A DNA stretch of 64,000 nucleotides from Pseudodesulfovibrio nedwellii (GCF_027923765.1 NZ_AP026709.1:863501-927500); one strand, 5' to 3'; positions 42,285-51,111 are shown, counted from the first letter of the stretch. The notes: generated from the letters alone by a model not told the origin. Numbers and translations are program-made.

Positions 42285-43487
42285 GTGCTGCCCAATCATC
42301 CCGATTTCAATTTGCTTTACACAATTTTCGAATTGGGGATGATCTTTCATGTGGCGGCAATAGTTCTTCTGCTGCTTCTGACCAAAAATTTTCTACAACG
42401 CGCCGTCAAACGCAATACGCATTTCAAAAAAACGACACATCCACAAACTGTTCCCATCATGCTGCCCATAGGAGCCGTTACAAAACACACTGAAAAAAGT
42501 GTCCGATCACTCTTGGAACAGGAATATGAAAATTACCGAGTCATTCTTATCTCGGAAACCGACAAGGAAGAGGCCGCCGTATTAATTCGTAAGCTGTGCG
42601 CGGAATACGATCATGTCAGTCATATTGTGGCTGGCCCGTCAGAACGATGCTCACAAAAAAACCACAACCTTTTAGCCGCTATCGCCACAATACAACCAGA
42701 TGAGAACATCCTGGTATTCTGTGACAGTACACATTTAGCTCGACCAGACTTTTTGGCCCGCCTAATCTTACCCATCATCATAGGGGAAACGAAACTGACT
42801 TCAGGATATCGTTTTATCCAGCCCGAAGACAACCGCATGGGTACCATCATTCAAATGATTGCGGTCATGTCTCTCCACATGCTTTATGCACTCAAACCGA
42901 TCAGTCAGCCATGGGGCGGTGCGACGGCTATAGACAGGTCCACATTCTTTGAAAACCGAATTCCAGACCTATGGAGCCGCACGGTTGTTGACGACTACTC
43001 CATGGGGCCCTATCTCAAAACCTTGGGAATTCATTCCCTTCCTGTCGCTGAAGCATGTCTTGAAACCCAATTGTCCGGTCAAACCGTTTCCGGCGTATCA
43101 AACTGGTTTTACCGTCAGTTACAATTTTTCAAATTTTATACACCGCTGACCTGGATTGCCGCTTCAGTGCTGCCATTATTCTATTTATGCATGGTCACAT
43201 ATATTGCAACCGCCTTAATTACGCCATGTACACCAACCGCACGATTAACAGCTCTCCTTTATCTTGGCACAATGACTATCCTCGGCCTTTGGTACACACA
43301 AATTATTCCCAACGAGCTCCCACGACCCAAGAGAATCGCGGCGTTTTTCCTTTTCAACATACTCGCATCAGTACAACTCCTGCGCACTTGGACCTCCAAC
43401 ACTATCTCTTGGCAATCAATTGACTACCACATGAGCCTCGGAGGTGGAATAATCAGGACAATTCGACACAATTCACGGACCCAATAA
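42285..43487 (+). CDS. Membrane-bound family 2 glycosyltransferase
   Basis: This 400-residue protein has an N-terminal membrane helix (about residues 20-38), a GT-A domain (about 50-280) and two or three C-terminal helices. Visible motifs are SVRSLLEQEYENYRVILISE, NILVFCDSTHLARPDF (the D-x-S/D-like metal site) and VVDDYSMGPYLKTLG, with the QLSGQTVSGVSNWFYRQLQF segment in place of the Q/RxxRW motif. The architecture resembles ceramide glucosyltransferase/HpnI-like enzymes. The start is GTG with AGGAG at 42275-42279. Its stop overlaps the next gene start by one base. Confidence 0.82.
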   Translation: MLPNHPDFNLLYTIFELGMIFHVAAIVLLLLLTKNFLQRAVKRNTHFKKTTHPQTVPIMLPIGAVTKHTEKSVRSLLEQEYENYRVILISETDKEEAAVLIRKLCAEYDHVSHIVAGPSERCSQKNHNLLAAIATIQPDENILVFCDSTHLARPDFLARLILPIIIGETKLTSGYRFIQPEDNRMGTIIQMIAVMSLHMLYALKPISQPWGGATAIDRSTFFENRIPDLWSRTVVDDYSMGPYLKTLGIHSLPVAEACLETQLSGQTVSGVSNWFYRQLQFFKFYTPLTWIAASVLPLFYLCMVTYIATALITPCTPTARLTALLYLGTMTILGLWYTQIIPNELPRPKRIAAFFLFNILASVQLLRTWTSNTISWQSIDYHMSLGGGIIRTIRHNSRTQ

Positions 43488-43933
43488 TGACATTACCCCG
43501 CATCGCATACGTATCTTTATGGCTCCCAAAACCATCAGAAACCTTCATTTTTCGAGAAGTAAAAACCCTCACGACACTCGGTTTACCGGTGAAGACATTC
43601 AACCTATACGCTCCATTAACCAATGGCTTGTCACCGGAAATGTCAACTTTTTCCCCCTCAGAAACTCTGGGCATAAAAAAAACTCATAAAATTGTTGGCG
43701 CATTTCTGAAAAACTTCATTTCCAAGCCCAGCCCAATATACTCTCTCTTAAAAAAAGGCCCTTTAAACAAGTGGCGTTCACTGGAAGGATTGGGAGAAAA
43801 TCTCTGGGCTCTGATGGCAGGCATATACTTGGCGGGTCGATTCAAAGAAGAAAAGATTGAACATATTCACGCCCCATGGGCCAATGGCCCAGCGACTGCA
43901 CGAGGTCGTGTCAAGATATGTCCGATCTTTTGA
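43487..43933 (+). pseudogene. Glycosyltransferase N-terminal fragment, truncated at junction
   Basis: This is the front part of a GT4-type glycosyltransferase. The first 135 or so residues look normal (SETFIFREV near the N-terminus; HIHAPWANGPATA at the end), but in relatives the protein continues for about 250 more residues with the catalytic domain. After about position 43899 the frame enters unrelated sequence (RGRVKICPIF, stop), which is the reverse strand of the neighbouring truncated gene. It starts directly at the stop of the preceding glycosyltransferase, so it was part of that operon. It lacks the nucleotide-sugar-binding domain and should be inactive. Confidence 0.8.
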
Positions 43934-44295
43934 ATGAACGGTAAAATATAATTCCAATTTCTTTCTGAATTAATCAATGGGATACGCTTGCCGACAGTAG
44001 CCAACCGCGAATAAAAGTCTCCCTCAAACAAAAATCCTTGAACGATATCTATGTCATTATTATCAATATACTGACGCAGCCGACGGATCATTTTGATATC
44101 GCATTCATACCGCTTACTCCCGACAACAACAACGACCCCGCTTCCCTCAAGCTCTCGTATCCGAGGCACTCTGTCTGTTGTGGAATATATAGTAACGTTG
44201 TGCCCTTTTAGGACCAACGCTTTCGCAAGGGCCATCACCTGCGTTTCAGCTCCGCCATAAACCAATGACCCTATCACAAACAGAATATTCATCAT
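43867..44295 (-). pseudogene. Second glycosyltransferase N-terminal fragment, opposite strand
   Basis: This minus-strand fragment is the N-terminal domain of a second GT4 protein: VIGSLVYGGAETQVMALAKA, then IVQGFLFEGDFYSRLATVGK and INSERNWNYILPFIQKIGHI. Homology ends near LTRPR (about position 43905), and the remaining residues (AVAGPLAHGA) are simply the antisense of the other fragment. An AGGTGTC ribosome-binding site is placed before the first of two ATGs. The catalytic C-terminal domain is missing. The two fragments meeting tail to tail point to a rearrangement breakpoint. Confidence 0.78.
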
Positions 44296-44601
44296 GACAC
44301 CTGAAGGTTGAAATTAGTACACGCCCTTCTGACTCGAACTTCCCATTATTCCTTAAAGGATTTGGTAGCACGATGAAAGTAATTTCAATTTTGCATATCA
44401 CTCACAAGTAAGACTGAAAAAAACTATCTCACCCTATAAAGGAAAGAACATCAAATACATTCCCATTAAATCCTCACCGTCAAAATCCAGCGAATTCGCC
44501 TCACAGGCTCACTCGATACCGGCCTTATCAGGAGAGTAAGAAAGAACACTTGATTACCAAGTGCCCCTTTCTTAATTATTTCATAATCATTCCAAGAAAA
44601 C
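44296..44601. other. Gene-free stretch between glycosyltransferase fragment and beta-grasp-like gene
   Basis: This stretch of about 300 bases is A/T-rich and has no convincing reading frame. Apart from the hairpin at 44538-44573 nothing is recognised. It should contain the promoter of the truncated minus-strand glycosyltransferase. Confidence 0.5.
44538..44573 (-). terminator. Terminator of the beta-grasp-like gene
   Basis: CACTTG (44547-44552) and CAAGTG (44558-44563) form the upper stem, and AAGAAAG (44538-44544) and CTTTCTT (44567-44573) the lower one, with a small internal bulge. It lies about 30 bases past the stop codon of the minus-strand gene. Confidence 0.65.
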
Positions 44602-45177
44602 TCACTCAAATATTACACGAATTCCGATTTTATCTTTCATGGTACGGATATACTCAACCAACTCTTTCCCTTTTTTGCCGTCTGCCTCAATAATCAAATC
44701 GCTTTTTTCTTCAAGGAAATCGGCCAAAGTCAGAGATTCAACCAATATTCCACGTCCAAGGACGTCAATACCGGTTTCCACAGCCAGCGTACTAAATATT
44801 TTCATAGATATAGTAATAGGTTCAATATTACGAGCCTTTACTTCTTTCTGTACCGATATATCACTGCGAAAACTTTTATACGGATTGTCACGCCCCATAA
44901 CTATACCGACAATACCGGGCATAGCACCACCAAGGGCAAGCCTGTCTCCATCTTTTATAAAAACATTGTCGATATCATCGACCGGTCTGTTGTTTCTAAA
45001 GATTGTCCGCACAGTCTGCTCAATAAAATTATCTTCGTATCCCAAGACGTCATGCAAAAGATTTCTCACGGACATCCTGGATGTTCCCTGAAGAAAAAAT
45101 CCTTTTTGTAACAAAAAATTCCAACCTGATGCAGCCCTGGACATCATTTGTATAGTCAAAAAAGAAACATTATTCAT
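44602..45177 (-). CDS. Unknown protein, possible beta-grasp fold, divergent from aor
   Basis: I do not recognise this 191-residue protein by name. Residues about 35-95 (SVRNLLHDVLGYEDNFIEQT, then IFRNNRPVDDIDNVFIKDGD and RLALGGAMPGIVG) look like a beta-grasp or MoaD/ThiS-type pattern: a helix after strand two, then a hydrophobic-x-N-x-x-x-VDD turn, then DGDRLAL. The C-terminal half alternates strands and helices, including LIIEADGKKGKELVEYIRTM. The ATG at 45177 is preferred over an in-frame GTG 4 codons upstream. It is divergent from aor, and a role in tungsten enzyme maturation is only a guess. Confidence 0.55.
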   Translation of the reverse strand: MNNVSFLTIQMMSRAASGWNFLLQKGFFLQGTSRMSVRNLLHDVLGYEDNFIEQTVRTIFRNNRPVDDIDNVFIKDGDRLALGGAMPGIVGIVMGRDNPYKSFRSDISVQKEVKARNIEPITISMKIFSTLAVETGIDVLGRGILVESLTLADFLEEKSDLIIEADGKKGKELVEYIRTMKDKIGIRVIFE

Positions 45178-45255
45178 TCTTTCCCCCACGTTGGATAAAC
45201 ATCTGTTTCATTAACAATTACATTATGCCCAAAAGAACACAATCGACTGTTTTTT

Positions 45256-45285
45256 TTGACATTAATTCTTGAAGCGGTGTATGAA
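45256..45285 (+). promoter_or_regulatory. Predicted sigma-70 promoter for aor
   Basis: TTGACA (45256-45261) and TATGAA (45280-45285) are 18 bases apart. Transcription would begin near 45292, giving a leader of about 67 bases before the aor start at 45359. The -35 element is a perfect consensus match. Confidence 0.5.
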
Positions 45286-45358
45286 AGTCTTGTTAGACAG
45301 TTTACCATTATTGCGTCAACACGAACGCATCAATATTAACAAAGCAGAGGGTAATACA

Positions 45359-47086
45359 ATGCCTCAGATTCTCAGAATCAACTGCCGAACCAAAGAATAC
45401 AGCTTTGATGAAGTCGGCCCTTACGTCAATCTTGGTGGTCGTGCTCTGACCTCCCGTCTTATCAACAAAGAAGTTCCTGCCGACTGCCACCCGCTGTCCG
45501 CAGAGAATAAACTGGTTTTCGCGACTGGCCTGTTGGGCGGTTCCACCGCTGCTAACTCCGGCCGTGTGTCCGTTGGCACCAAATCCCCGCTGACCGGCGG
45601 CATCAAGGAATCCAACTCCGGCGGCCTGTTCGCCCACAAGATGCCAAAAATGGATCTGTTGGCGATTGTCCTTGAAGACAAGCCTGCTGACGAAGCGCCT
45701 TTCTCCACTTTGTTCATAACTGATGGCAAAGTCGAATTCCGCGATGCAACCGACATCGTCGGCATGGACAACTACCCTGCACATGACAAACTGCTTGAAC
45801 AGTATGGCAATAAACTGTGTGCAGCCATGATCGGACCCGCCGGTGAAACGGTTCGCCAAACCGCGACCATCCAGTTCACTGATCCTTACAAGCGCCCCGC
45901 ACGTTCCGCTGGCCGCGGCGGCACTGGTGCTGTCATGGGCTCCAAAAAGATCAAGGCCATCGTACTTGATCCCGAATTTGCCAACAAGGTCAGCCCGGTT
46001 GACAACGACAACTTCAAAACGGCTCGTTCCACCTGGATCGATATTATCAAGGGCCATCCTGTCACTTCAGAGGGCCTGCCCGGTTTCGGCACCGCAGTAC
46101 TCGTGAACGTTGTTAACGAAGCAGGTGCACTGCCTACCAAAAACTTCCGTTACGGTCAGTGTGACCACGCCGCTGATATCTCCGGCGAAAAAATGGCCGA
46201 GATCATCGAATCCCGCAAAGGCAAAACCACTGAAGGCTGTCATGTAGGTTGTATCATCCAGTGCTCCCAGCAGTACAACGACGCCGATGGTAATTACCTG
46301 ACCTCCGGTTTCGAATACGAAACCATTTGGGCTTTCGGTGCAAACGCACTGATCAAGGACTTCGACGACATCGCCACCATGGACCGCATCTGCGACGACA
46401 AGGGTATGGATACTATCGAAGCAGGAAACACCATCGCTGTGGCCATGGATGGCGGCATCCTCCCTTGGGGTGATGGCAAGGCCGCCATTGAATTGCTCAA
46501 GAAAGTCGGTACCGGCGACCCCATGGGCATGATCATCGGCAACGGTGTTGAGTTTGCTGGCGGCGCATTCGGTGTTGACCGTCTGCCCACAGTCAAACGC
46601 CAGTCCATGCCCGCCTATGATCCGCGTGCGGTCAAGGGTGTCGGCGTAACCTACGCAACGACGGCCATGGGCGCTGACCACACCGCCGGATATGGTGTCA
46701 CTGCCAACCTTCTTGGTGTCGGCGGCTCCATCGACGGTCTCAAGAAGGAAGGCAACATTGAGTTGTCCAAAAACCTTCAGGTCGCCACTGCCGCCATCGA
46801 TTCCATGGGTTTCTGCCTGTTCGTGGCATTCGCTGTGCTGGATTCCGACAACGGAGTCCAAACCATGGCCGACCTGGTTCAGTCCTGGACCGGCAACACC
46901 TTCACTCCTGACGATCTGATCGCTCTTGGTGTCGGTGCCATGAAGGATGAACAGGATTTCAACGAACGTGCCGGTTTCACCAAGGCAGACGACAAACTGC
47001 CCCGTTTCTTTGAAACTGATCCACTTCCGCCTCACAACGTCACTTGGGATTACGACGAAGACGAGCTTCAAGCCGCCAAAGTCTAA
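45359..47086 (+). CDS. aor: Tungsten-containing aldehyde:ferredoxin oxidoreductase
   Basis: AOR oxidises aldehydes to acids with ferredoxin as acceptor, using a bis-tungstopterin and one 4Fe-4S cluster. The 575-residue protein has family segments LGGRALTSRLINKEV, GLLGGSTAANSGRVSV, and RSAGRGGTGAVMGSKKIKAI. Cluster cysteines are Cys294, Cys298, Cys302 (EGCHVGCIIQC) and Cys486 (SMGFCLF). The spacing C-x3-C-x3-C differs by one residue from the C-x2-C-x3-C of Pyrococcus AOR. The ATG at 45359 (MPQILRINCRT) has a GAGGG site; upstream in-frame ATGs lie at or before the predicted transcription start. Tungsten uptake and cofactor genes follow. Confidence 0.94.
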   Translation: MPQILRINCRTKEYSFDEVGPYVNLGGRALTSRLINKEVPADCHPLSAENKLVFATGLLGGSTAANSGRVSVGTKSPLTGGIKESNSGGLFAHKMPKMDLLAIVLEDKPADEAPFSTLFITDGKVEFRDATDIVGMDNYPAHDKLLEQYGNKLCAAMIGPAGETVRQTATIQFTDPYKRPARSAGRGGTGAVMGSKKIKAIVLDPEFANKVSPVDNDNFKTARSTWIDIIKGHPVTSEGLPGFGTAVLVNVVNEAGALPTKNFRYGQCDHAADISGEKMAEIIESRKGKTTEGCHVGCIIQCSQQYNDADGNYLTSGFEYETIWAFGANALIKDFDDIATMDRICDDKGMDTIEAGNTIAVAMDGGILPWGDGKAAIELLKKVGTGDPMGMIIGNGVEFAGGAFGVDRLPTVKRQSMPAYDPRAVKGVGVTYATTAMGADHTAGYGVTANLLGVGGSIDGLKKEGNIELSKNLQVATAAIDSMGFCLFVAFAVLDSDNGVQTMADLVQSWTGNTFTPDDLIALGVGAMKDEQDFNERAGFTKADDKLPRFFETDPLPPHNVTWDYDEDELQAAKV

Positions 47087-47106
47087 AATTCCCCTATCGT
47101 AAATCA

Positions 47107-47138
47107 AAGGCCGGGAACTCGTTCCCGGCCTTTTTTTT
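47107..47138 (+). terminator. Terminator after aor
   Basis: A perfect 12-bp stem, AAGGCCGGGAAC (47107-47118) and GTTCCCGGCCTT (47121-47132), is followed by a run of T. It separates aor from the moaD-like gene, so the latter needs either readthrough or its own promoter. Confidence 0.93.
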
Positions 47139-47179
47139 CGTATGTTGACCCACTCACTTCAAATGACTAGATTGGACAT

Positions 47180-47407
47180 ATGGGAATAGAACTCAAATGT
47201 TTTGCAACGTTGGCTAAGTTCCTGCCTGAAAATGGCGACGATTACCCGATTGAAACGGGGGAGACCGTCAGGTCACTCGTCGGCAAACTCGGCATGCCTG
47301 AAAAAGATGTAACACTCATATTCATTAATGCGGTCCGCTCCAATCTGGATAGCGAAGTGAATAATGGCGACAGGGTTGGCCTGTTTCCACCGGTCGGTGG
47401 AGGTTAA
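47180..47407 (+). CDS. MoaD-like sulfur carrier protein
   Basis: This 75-residue beta-grasp protein ends in VGGG, the C-terminal Gly-Gly that is adenylated and thiocarboxylated in sulfur carriers. The pattern (ELKCFATLAKFLPENGDDYP, then TVRSLVGKLGMPEKDVTLIF and NGDRVGLFPPVGGG) fits MoaD. Next to aor and a HesA-like activator it probably serves molybdopterin/tungstopterin dithiolene synthesis. A general housekeeping moaD may exist elsewhere; moaE is not in view. Confidence 0.9.
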   Translation: MGIELKCFATLAKFLPENGDDYPIETGETVRSLVGKLGMPEKDVTLIFINAVRSNLDSEVNNGDRVGLFPPVGGG

Positions 47408-47410
47408 AAC

Positions 47411-48247
47411 GTGGCAGGGATTCTGGACAAAATCCATGCATACGCCCAAAGCTCTCTGTTACCATGGGGAGAAACGGGTACCATTATATCCAATGAGGCC
47501 ATCTCCATGCTGGCCCAACAGAATACTATACCCGGTCATGTTGTTGAGCGTCAGGCATTAGCAAAAAGCATTTACCCTCTCAGATATCTACGAAACATGC
47601 AGTCCATTACAATCAAAGGACAACAACGCCTTCTGGAATCCACCGTTGCACAAGTTGGCCTTGGTGGACTTGGCGGCAACCTGCTTGAACAATTCCTGAG
47701 AATGGGCATCGGAACCATTCATGCTGCTGATGGCGACCACTTTGAAGAAAGTAATCTTAATCGACAGGAACTTTCCACGCTCAACACTCTCAACCAATCC
47801 AAAGCGTACGCGGCGATCAAAAGAGCCGAGAAGGTCAATCCGTCAGTAGAATTTTCTGCCACAGAAGAATTTCTGACTGTAAACTCATTACCCGACTTTC
47901 TGGCTGGAGCTGATATTGTAATTGATGCTTTGGGAGGACTGGAAACACGCCTTCACCTGCAACAATCTGCTGCTAAAGCCGAAGTGCCACTTATCACAGG
48001 AGCTTTAGCCGGCTGGACAGGGTATGTTAGCGTGGTCATACCTGGCGAAATTGGTCCGGCAGACATCATGGGCGTTAACAACGAAGCAGAGGGCATCCTC
48101 GGTTGCCCAGCCCCTTCCGTCATGTTGATTGCATCACTTATGGCGGCTGAAACAATAAAGATTCTCACCGATACCCATCCAACATTACAAGGCAAAATGC
48201 TTGTCGTAGACCTTGCTTCATCCACCTTTGAAACGGTCATTCTGTAA
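47411..48247 (+). CDS. HesA/MoeB/ThiF family adenylyltransferase
   Basis: This 278-residue E1-like enzyme adenylates the C-terminus of a MoaD/ThiS-type carrier. The nucleotide motif GLGGLGG is at about residues 83-89, followed by DGDHFEESNLNRQ (the conserved Arg-containing segment) and DIVIDALGGLETR. Only one cysteine is seen in the C-terminal part (GCPAPSVM), so the zinc-binding CxxC pairs of MoeB are absent. The N-terminal 65 residues are an extra helical segment. The start is a GTG, with GGAGG overlapping the end of the moaD-like gene, so the two are surely coupled. Confidence 0.9.
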   Translation: MAGILDKIHAYAQSSLLPWGETGTIISNEAISMLAQQNTIPGHVVERQALAKSIYPLRYLRNMQSITIKGQQRLLESTVAQVGLGGLGGNLLEQFLRMGIGTIHAADGDHFEESNLNRQELSTLNTLNQSKAYAAIKRAEKVNPSVEFSATEEFLTVNSLPDFLAGADIVIDALGGLETRLHLQQSAAKAEVPLITGALAGWTGYVSVVIPGEIGPADIMGVNNEAEGILGCPAPSVMLIASLMAAETIKILTDTHPTLQGKMLVVDLASSTFETVIL

Positions 48248-48283
48248 TTTATCGGTGCCGTATCACAAGCGATTATGCTTCCG

Positions 48284-48314
48284 TTGACTTAATATTAAAG
48301 TTCCTGCATATACT
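48284..48314 (+). promoter_or_regulatory. Possible promoter for the ModE-like regulator
   Basis: TTGACT (48284-48289) and TATACT (48309-48314) are 19 bases apart; CATATA at 17 bases is a weaker alternative. The leader would be about 55 bases. The spacing is long, so this is tentative. Confidence 0.35.
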
Positions 48315-48375
48315 TTTTTGAACAACAATTCATGTGAACAATCACTTAATTAATATATAGCCTTGGCACTTTACC

Positions 48376-48762
48376 ATGACAAAAGAACTAGATACAACAC
48401 TTCGTCTTCGCATATGGCTTGAACAAAAAGACAAGACCTATATTGGCATTGGAAGCACGCTGCTGCTCAAACATGTCGAAGATCTCGGTTCTCTTCGAAA
48501 AGCGGCCGAAGCGCTCGGGATGTCTTACAGGCGGGCTTGGGGTAAACTCAAAAATGCTGAAGAACGCATTGGCCAACCTCTGGTTGAAAAGACCAAAGGT
48601 ATGGGACAACGATTCAACCTGTCTCCTTACGGCAAAGAGTTGATGGAAAAATTTCTGAGCTTCTATCTCGATGTTGAAGACTATGCCACCAAGCGGGCTG
48701 GAGAACTCCTGGAAATGGATGTCAAAAAATCCGGCGAATTCTATCGTGACGACACGCAATAA
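48376..48762 (+). CDS. ModE-type DNA-binding regulator without a metal-binding domain
   Basis: This 128-residue protein matches the N-terminal winged helix of ModE (GSLRKAAEALGMSYRRAWGK, then LVEKTKGMGQRFNLSPYGKE). It lacks the MOP/TOBE domains that bind molybdate or tungstate in E. coli ModE, so the way it senses metal is unclear. Position before tupABC suggests it regulates tungstate uptake and perhaps aor. Tungstate-responsive regulators of this general class (TunR) are known in sulfate reducers, but I cannot say that this is an ortholog. Confidence 0.82.
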   Translation: MTKELDTTLRLRIWLEQKDKTYIGIGSTLLLKHVEDLGSLRKAAEALGMSYRRAWGKLKNAEERIGQPLVEKTKGMGQRFNLSPYGKELMEKFLSFYLDVEDYATKRAGELLEMDVKKSGEFYRDDTQ

Positions 48763-48853
48763 GCGTCACACACTCACCATCAATTAATTTTGTGAATAAC
48801 AACAAACATCGTACTAACAATTGTCAAATAAAACCCTACCTTTGGAGGATACA

Positions 48854-49678
48854 ATGAAGCGTTTACTTCTCATTTCTCTCACACTCATGCTCACTGTCGC
48901 CCTGGCTGTACCTGCTCTGGCCGGCAAAACACTGATGATGGCAACAACGACCAGCACCGCCAACACCGGTTTGCTGGACGAGCTGATCGTTCCGCAGTTC
49001 TTAAAAGACACTGGTATTGAAATCAAATTCGTTGCAGTCGGCACAGGTAAAGCCCTGAAAATGGCTGAAAATTGTGATGTCGATATCGTTCTGGTTCACG
49101 CCCCTGCTTCCGAAAAAGCATATATGGATAAAGGCGTTCTCATCGACCGTACTGAAATCATGTATAATGATTTCGTCATTATCGGACCTGCCGCTGATCC
49201 CGCAGGCGTGAAGGGCATGAGTGTTGCCGAAGCGTTGAAGACCATCGCAGCCAAGAAGGCTTCTTTTGCCAGCCGTGGTGACAACTCCGGTACCAACAAA
49301 AAAGAACTTTCCTTGTGGAAAGCAGCCGGCATGGCTGTTCCCGAAAAAGACGCATGGTATGTCCAGACTGGTCAAGGCATGCTCCCGACCATCAATATCG
49401 CCAATGAAAAATCCGGCTACACCATGACTGACCGCGGTACTTTCATCAAATATGCAGACAACAATGGTGGCAACCCGCCGCTGATCGTTCTGGTGGAAGG
49501 CGACAAGGTTCTGTTCAATCAGTACAGTGCGTTGGCCGTGAATCCCGAACACTGCAAAGATGCTCAGTATGACCTGGCCAAGCAGTACATTGCATGGATG
49601 GCTTCCCCCGAAACCCAGAAAGCCATTGGCAACTTCAAGCTTTTGGGCAAGAAGCTTTTCATTCCCAACGCAAAGTAG
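48854..49678 (+). CDS. tupA: Tungstate ABC transporter substrate-binding protein TupA
   Basis: TupA is the periplasmic high-affinity tungstate-binding protein. The 274-residue precursor has a signal peptide (MKRLLLISLTLMLTVALAVP, cut after ALAG) and the family signatures MMATTTSTANTGLLD, VAVGTGKALKMAENCDVDIV, HAPASEKAYM and RGDNSGTN. The TTTS motif is a Tup/anion-binding trait. GGAGGA precedes the ATG. It is followed by tupB and tupC. The family distinguishes tungstate from molybdate better than ModA. Confidence 0.93.
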   Translation: MKRLLLISLTLMLTVALAVPALAGKTLMMATTTSTANTGLLDELIVPQFLKDTGIEIKFVAVGTGKALKMAENCDVDIVLVHAPASEKAYMDKGVLIDRTEIMYNDFVIIGPAADPAGVKGMSVAEALKTIAAKKASFASRGDNSGTNKKELSLWKAAGMAVPEKDAWYVQTGQGMLPTINIANEKSGYTMTDRGTFIKYADNNGGNPPLIVLVEGDKVLFNQYSALAVNPEHCKDAQYDLAKQYIAWMASPETQKAIGNFKLLGKKLFIPNAK

Positions 49679-49741
49679 ATAGAGTATGGTAATCCACCGG
49701 GGGAACGGACTCCCGTCCCCCCGGTCAAAAAAGGATTGTGA

Positions 49742-50437
49742 ATGGACTATCTGCTTCAAGGTTTTCTTCAAGGTTTTGTTCTCCTCTTCACCGGCGACCC
49801 TGAAACTTATTCCGCAATCTGGGCAACAGTGGGGGCATCCTCTCTGTCCATGTTTTTCAGTCTTACCATCGGCGTTCCGCTCGGCTTTTTTCTTGGCCAC
49901 AAAACATTTTTCGGGAAACGAGTTCTCAGAACCATCGTAGACACACTTCTGTCATTCCCCACGGTTGTTATTGGTTTATTAGTCTATGCTTTCCTGACAA
50001 GACATGGTCCTCTGGGCGGGACAGGTCTTCTCTTTTCCATACCAGGGGTTGCCATAGGGCAAACTTTGCTCGGCCTGCCCATCATCATCGCCATGACCGC
50101 AAATGCGGTGGAAAGCTTGGACAAAAGACTTCCCATGACACTCATCACACTCGGTGCCAATCCACGACAGATGCTCTGGGCCACTGTTATGGAAGCACGA
50201 TTTTCCATTATGCTCGCCGCCATGGCCGCTTATGGCCGCATCGTGTCGGAGGTCGGCATATCCATGCTCGTTGGTGGCAATATCAAATGGCATACGCGAA
50301 CCATCACCACGGCTATTGCACTGGAAACAGGTAAAGGGGAATTTGCTGTAGGGATCGCACTCGGCATTGTCCTGCTTGCTGTGGCCCTCCTCGTCAATGT
50401 TGCAGCCACAGGCCTCAAAAAGAAGGCCGTCCAATGA
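49742..50437 (+). CDS. tupB: Tungstate ABC transporter permease TupB
   Basis: TupB is the membrane permease. The 231-residue protein has about five helices and the permease EAA-like loop (TLGANPRQMLWATVMEARFS). The segment DTLLSFPTVVIGLLVYAFLT is typical of tungstate/molybdate permeases. The start comes 63 bases after tupA; the intervening CCCCCGGT-rich stretch may form a small hairpin. It overlaps tupC by 4 bases. Confidence 0.93.
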   Translation: MDYLLQGFLQGFVLLFTGDPETYSAIWATVGASSLSMFFSLTIGVPLGFFLGHKTFFGKRVLRTIVDTLLSFPTVVIGLLVYAFLTRHGPLGGTGLLFSIPGVAIGQTLLGLPIIIAMTANAVESLDKRLPMTLITLGANPRQMLWATVMEARFSIMLAAMAAYGRIVSEVGISMLVGGNIKWHTRTITTAIALETGKGEFAVGIALGIVLLAVALLVNVAATGLKKKAVQ

Positions 50438-51090
50438 AAACTCCCATCATTTCCCTGCACAATGTTCGGCAAATCTTTTCTGGCCGACAAGTTCTCAGCA
50501 TCGACAAACTTGATATCAATCATGACGACATCATCGGCCTGGCTGGTCCCAATGGATCTGGCAAATCAACGCTGCTTCGTATACTTGCATTTCTCGATGC
50601 CCCGTCTTCAGGTACTCTTTCCTTCATGGGAGCAAAGACCTCAACCAAACCGGGTGCAGTACACCGTCAGGTCACATTGCTTGTTCAGGAACCGTATCTA
50701 CTTAAACGCACGGTCCATGCAAATGTTGCCTACGGACTCAAGGTTCGCAAAAAATCAGACATTACAACAAAAGTGCATAACGCCCTGATTGAAGTCGGGC
50801 TAGACCCAGAATCCTTTTCATCAAGACACTGGTTTGAACTCTCAGGTGGCGAGGCACAACGAGTGGCTCTGGCTGCCCGTTTAGTCCTCAAACCCAAAGT
50901 TCTTCTCATGGACGAACCCACGGCCAGCCTAGATGCCAAAAGCGCTACCCTTATTCGACAGGCTGCACTCAAAGCTCGCACAAACAACGGGACAAGCCTC
51001 GTCGTTGCCAGTCACGATCTCGACTGGCTCGGCAAGGTCAGTGACCGTATTATTCATCTTGAACACGGCTCTATTGTTGAGACATCATAG
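50434..51090 (+). CDS. tupC: Tungstate ABC transporter ATPase TupC
   Basis: TupC powers tungstate import. The 218-residue ATPase has Walker A GPNGSGKST, Q-loop LLVQEPYLL, signature LSGGEAQRVALAARL, Walker B VLLMDEPTA and the switch His in VVASHDLDW. It has no C-terminal regulatory domain, which is normal for TupC and differs from ModC. It overlaps tupB by 4 bases and is followed by the mobB-like gene after 21. Confidence 0.93.
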   Translation: MKTPIISLHNVRQIFSGRQVLSIDKLDINHDDIIGLAGPNGSGKSTLLRILAFLDAPSSGTLSFMGAKTSTKPGAVHRQVTLLVQEPYLLKRTVHANVAYGLKVRKKSDITTKVHNALIEVGLDPESFSSRHWFELSGGEAQRVALAARLVLKPKVLLMDEPTASLDAKSATLIRQAALKARTNNGTSLVVASHDLDWLGKVSDRIIHLEHGSIVETS

Positions 51091-51111
51091 CTTTCCCCAC
51101 GGAGATACGAC

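Noticed and set aside
45308-46057. Open frame of 249 codons antisense to the front of aor
   Set aside because: It overlaps the aor promoter and coding region, with no recognisable protein features.
46067-47107. Long open frame (346 codons) antisense to aor
   Set aside because: It lies wholly opposite a highly conserved gene, has no ribosome-binding site, and its composition is what antisense of GC-rich third codon positions gives.
45211-48822. Shared octamer TAACAATT upstream of aor (45212-45219) and tupA (48815-48822)
   Set aside because: It is short and A/T-rich in A/T-rich spacers, so chance is a sufficient explanation; no second half-site was found.
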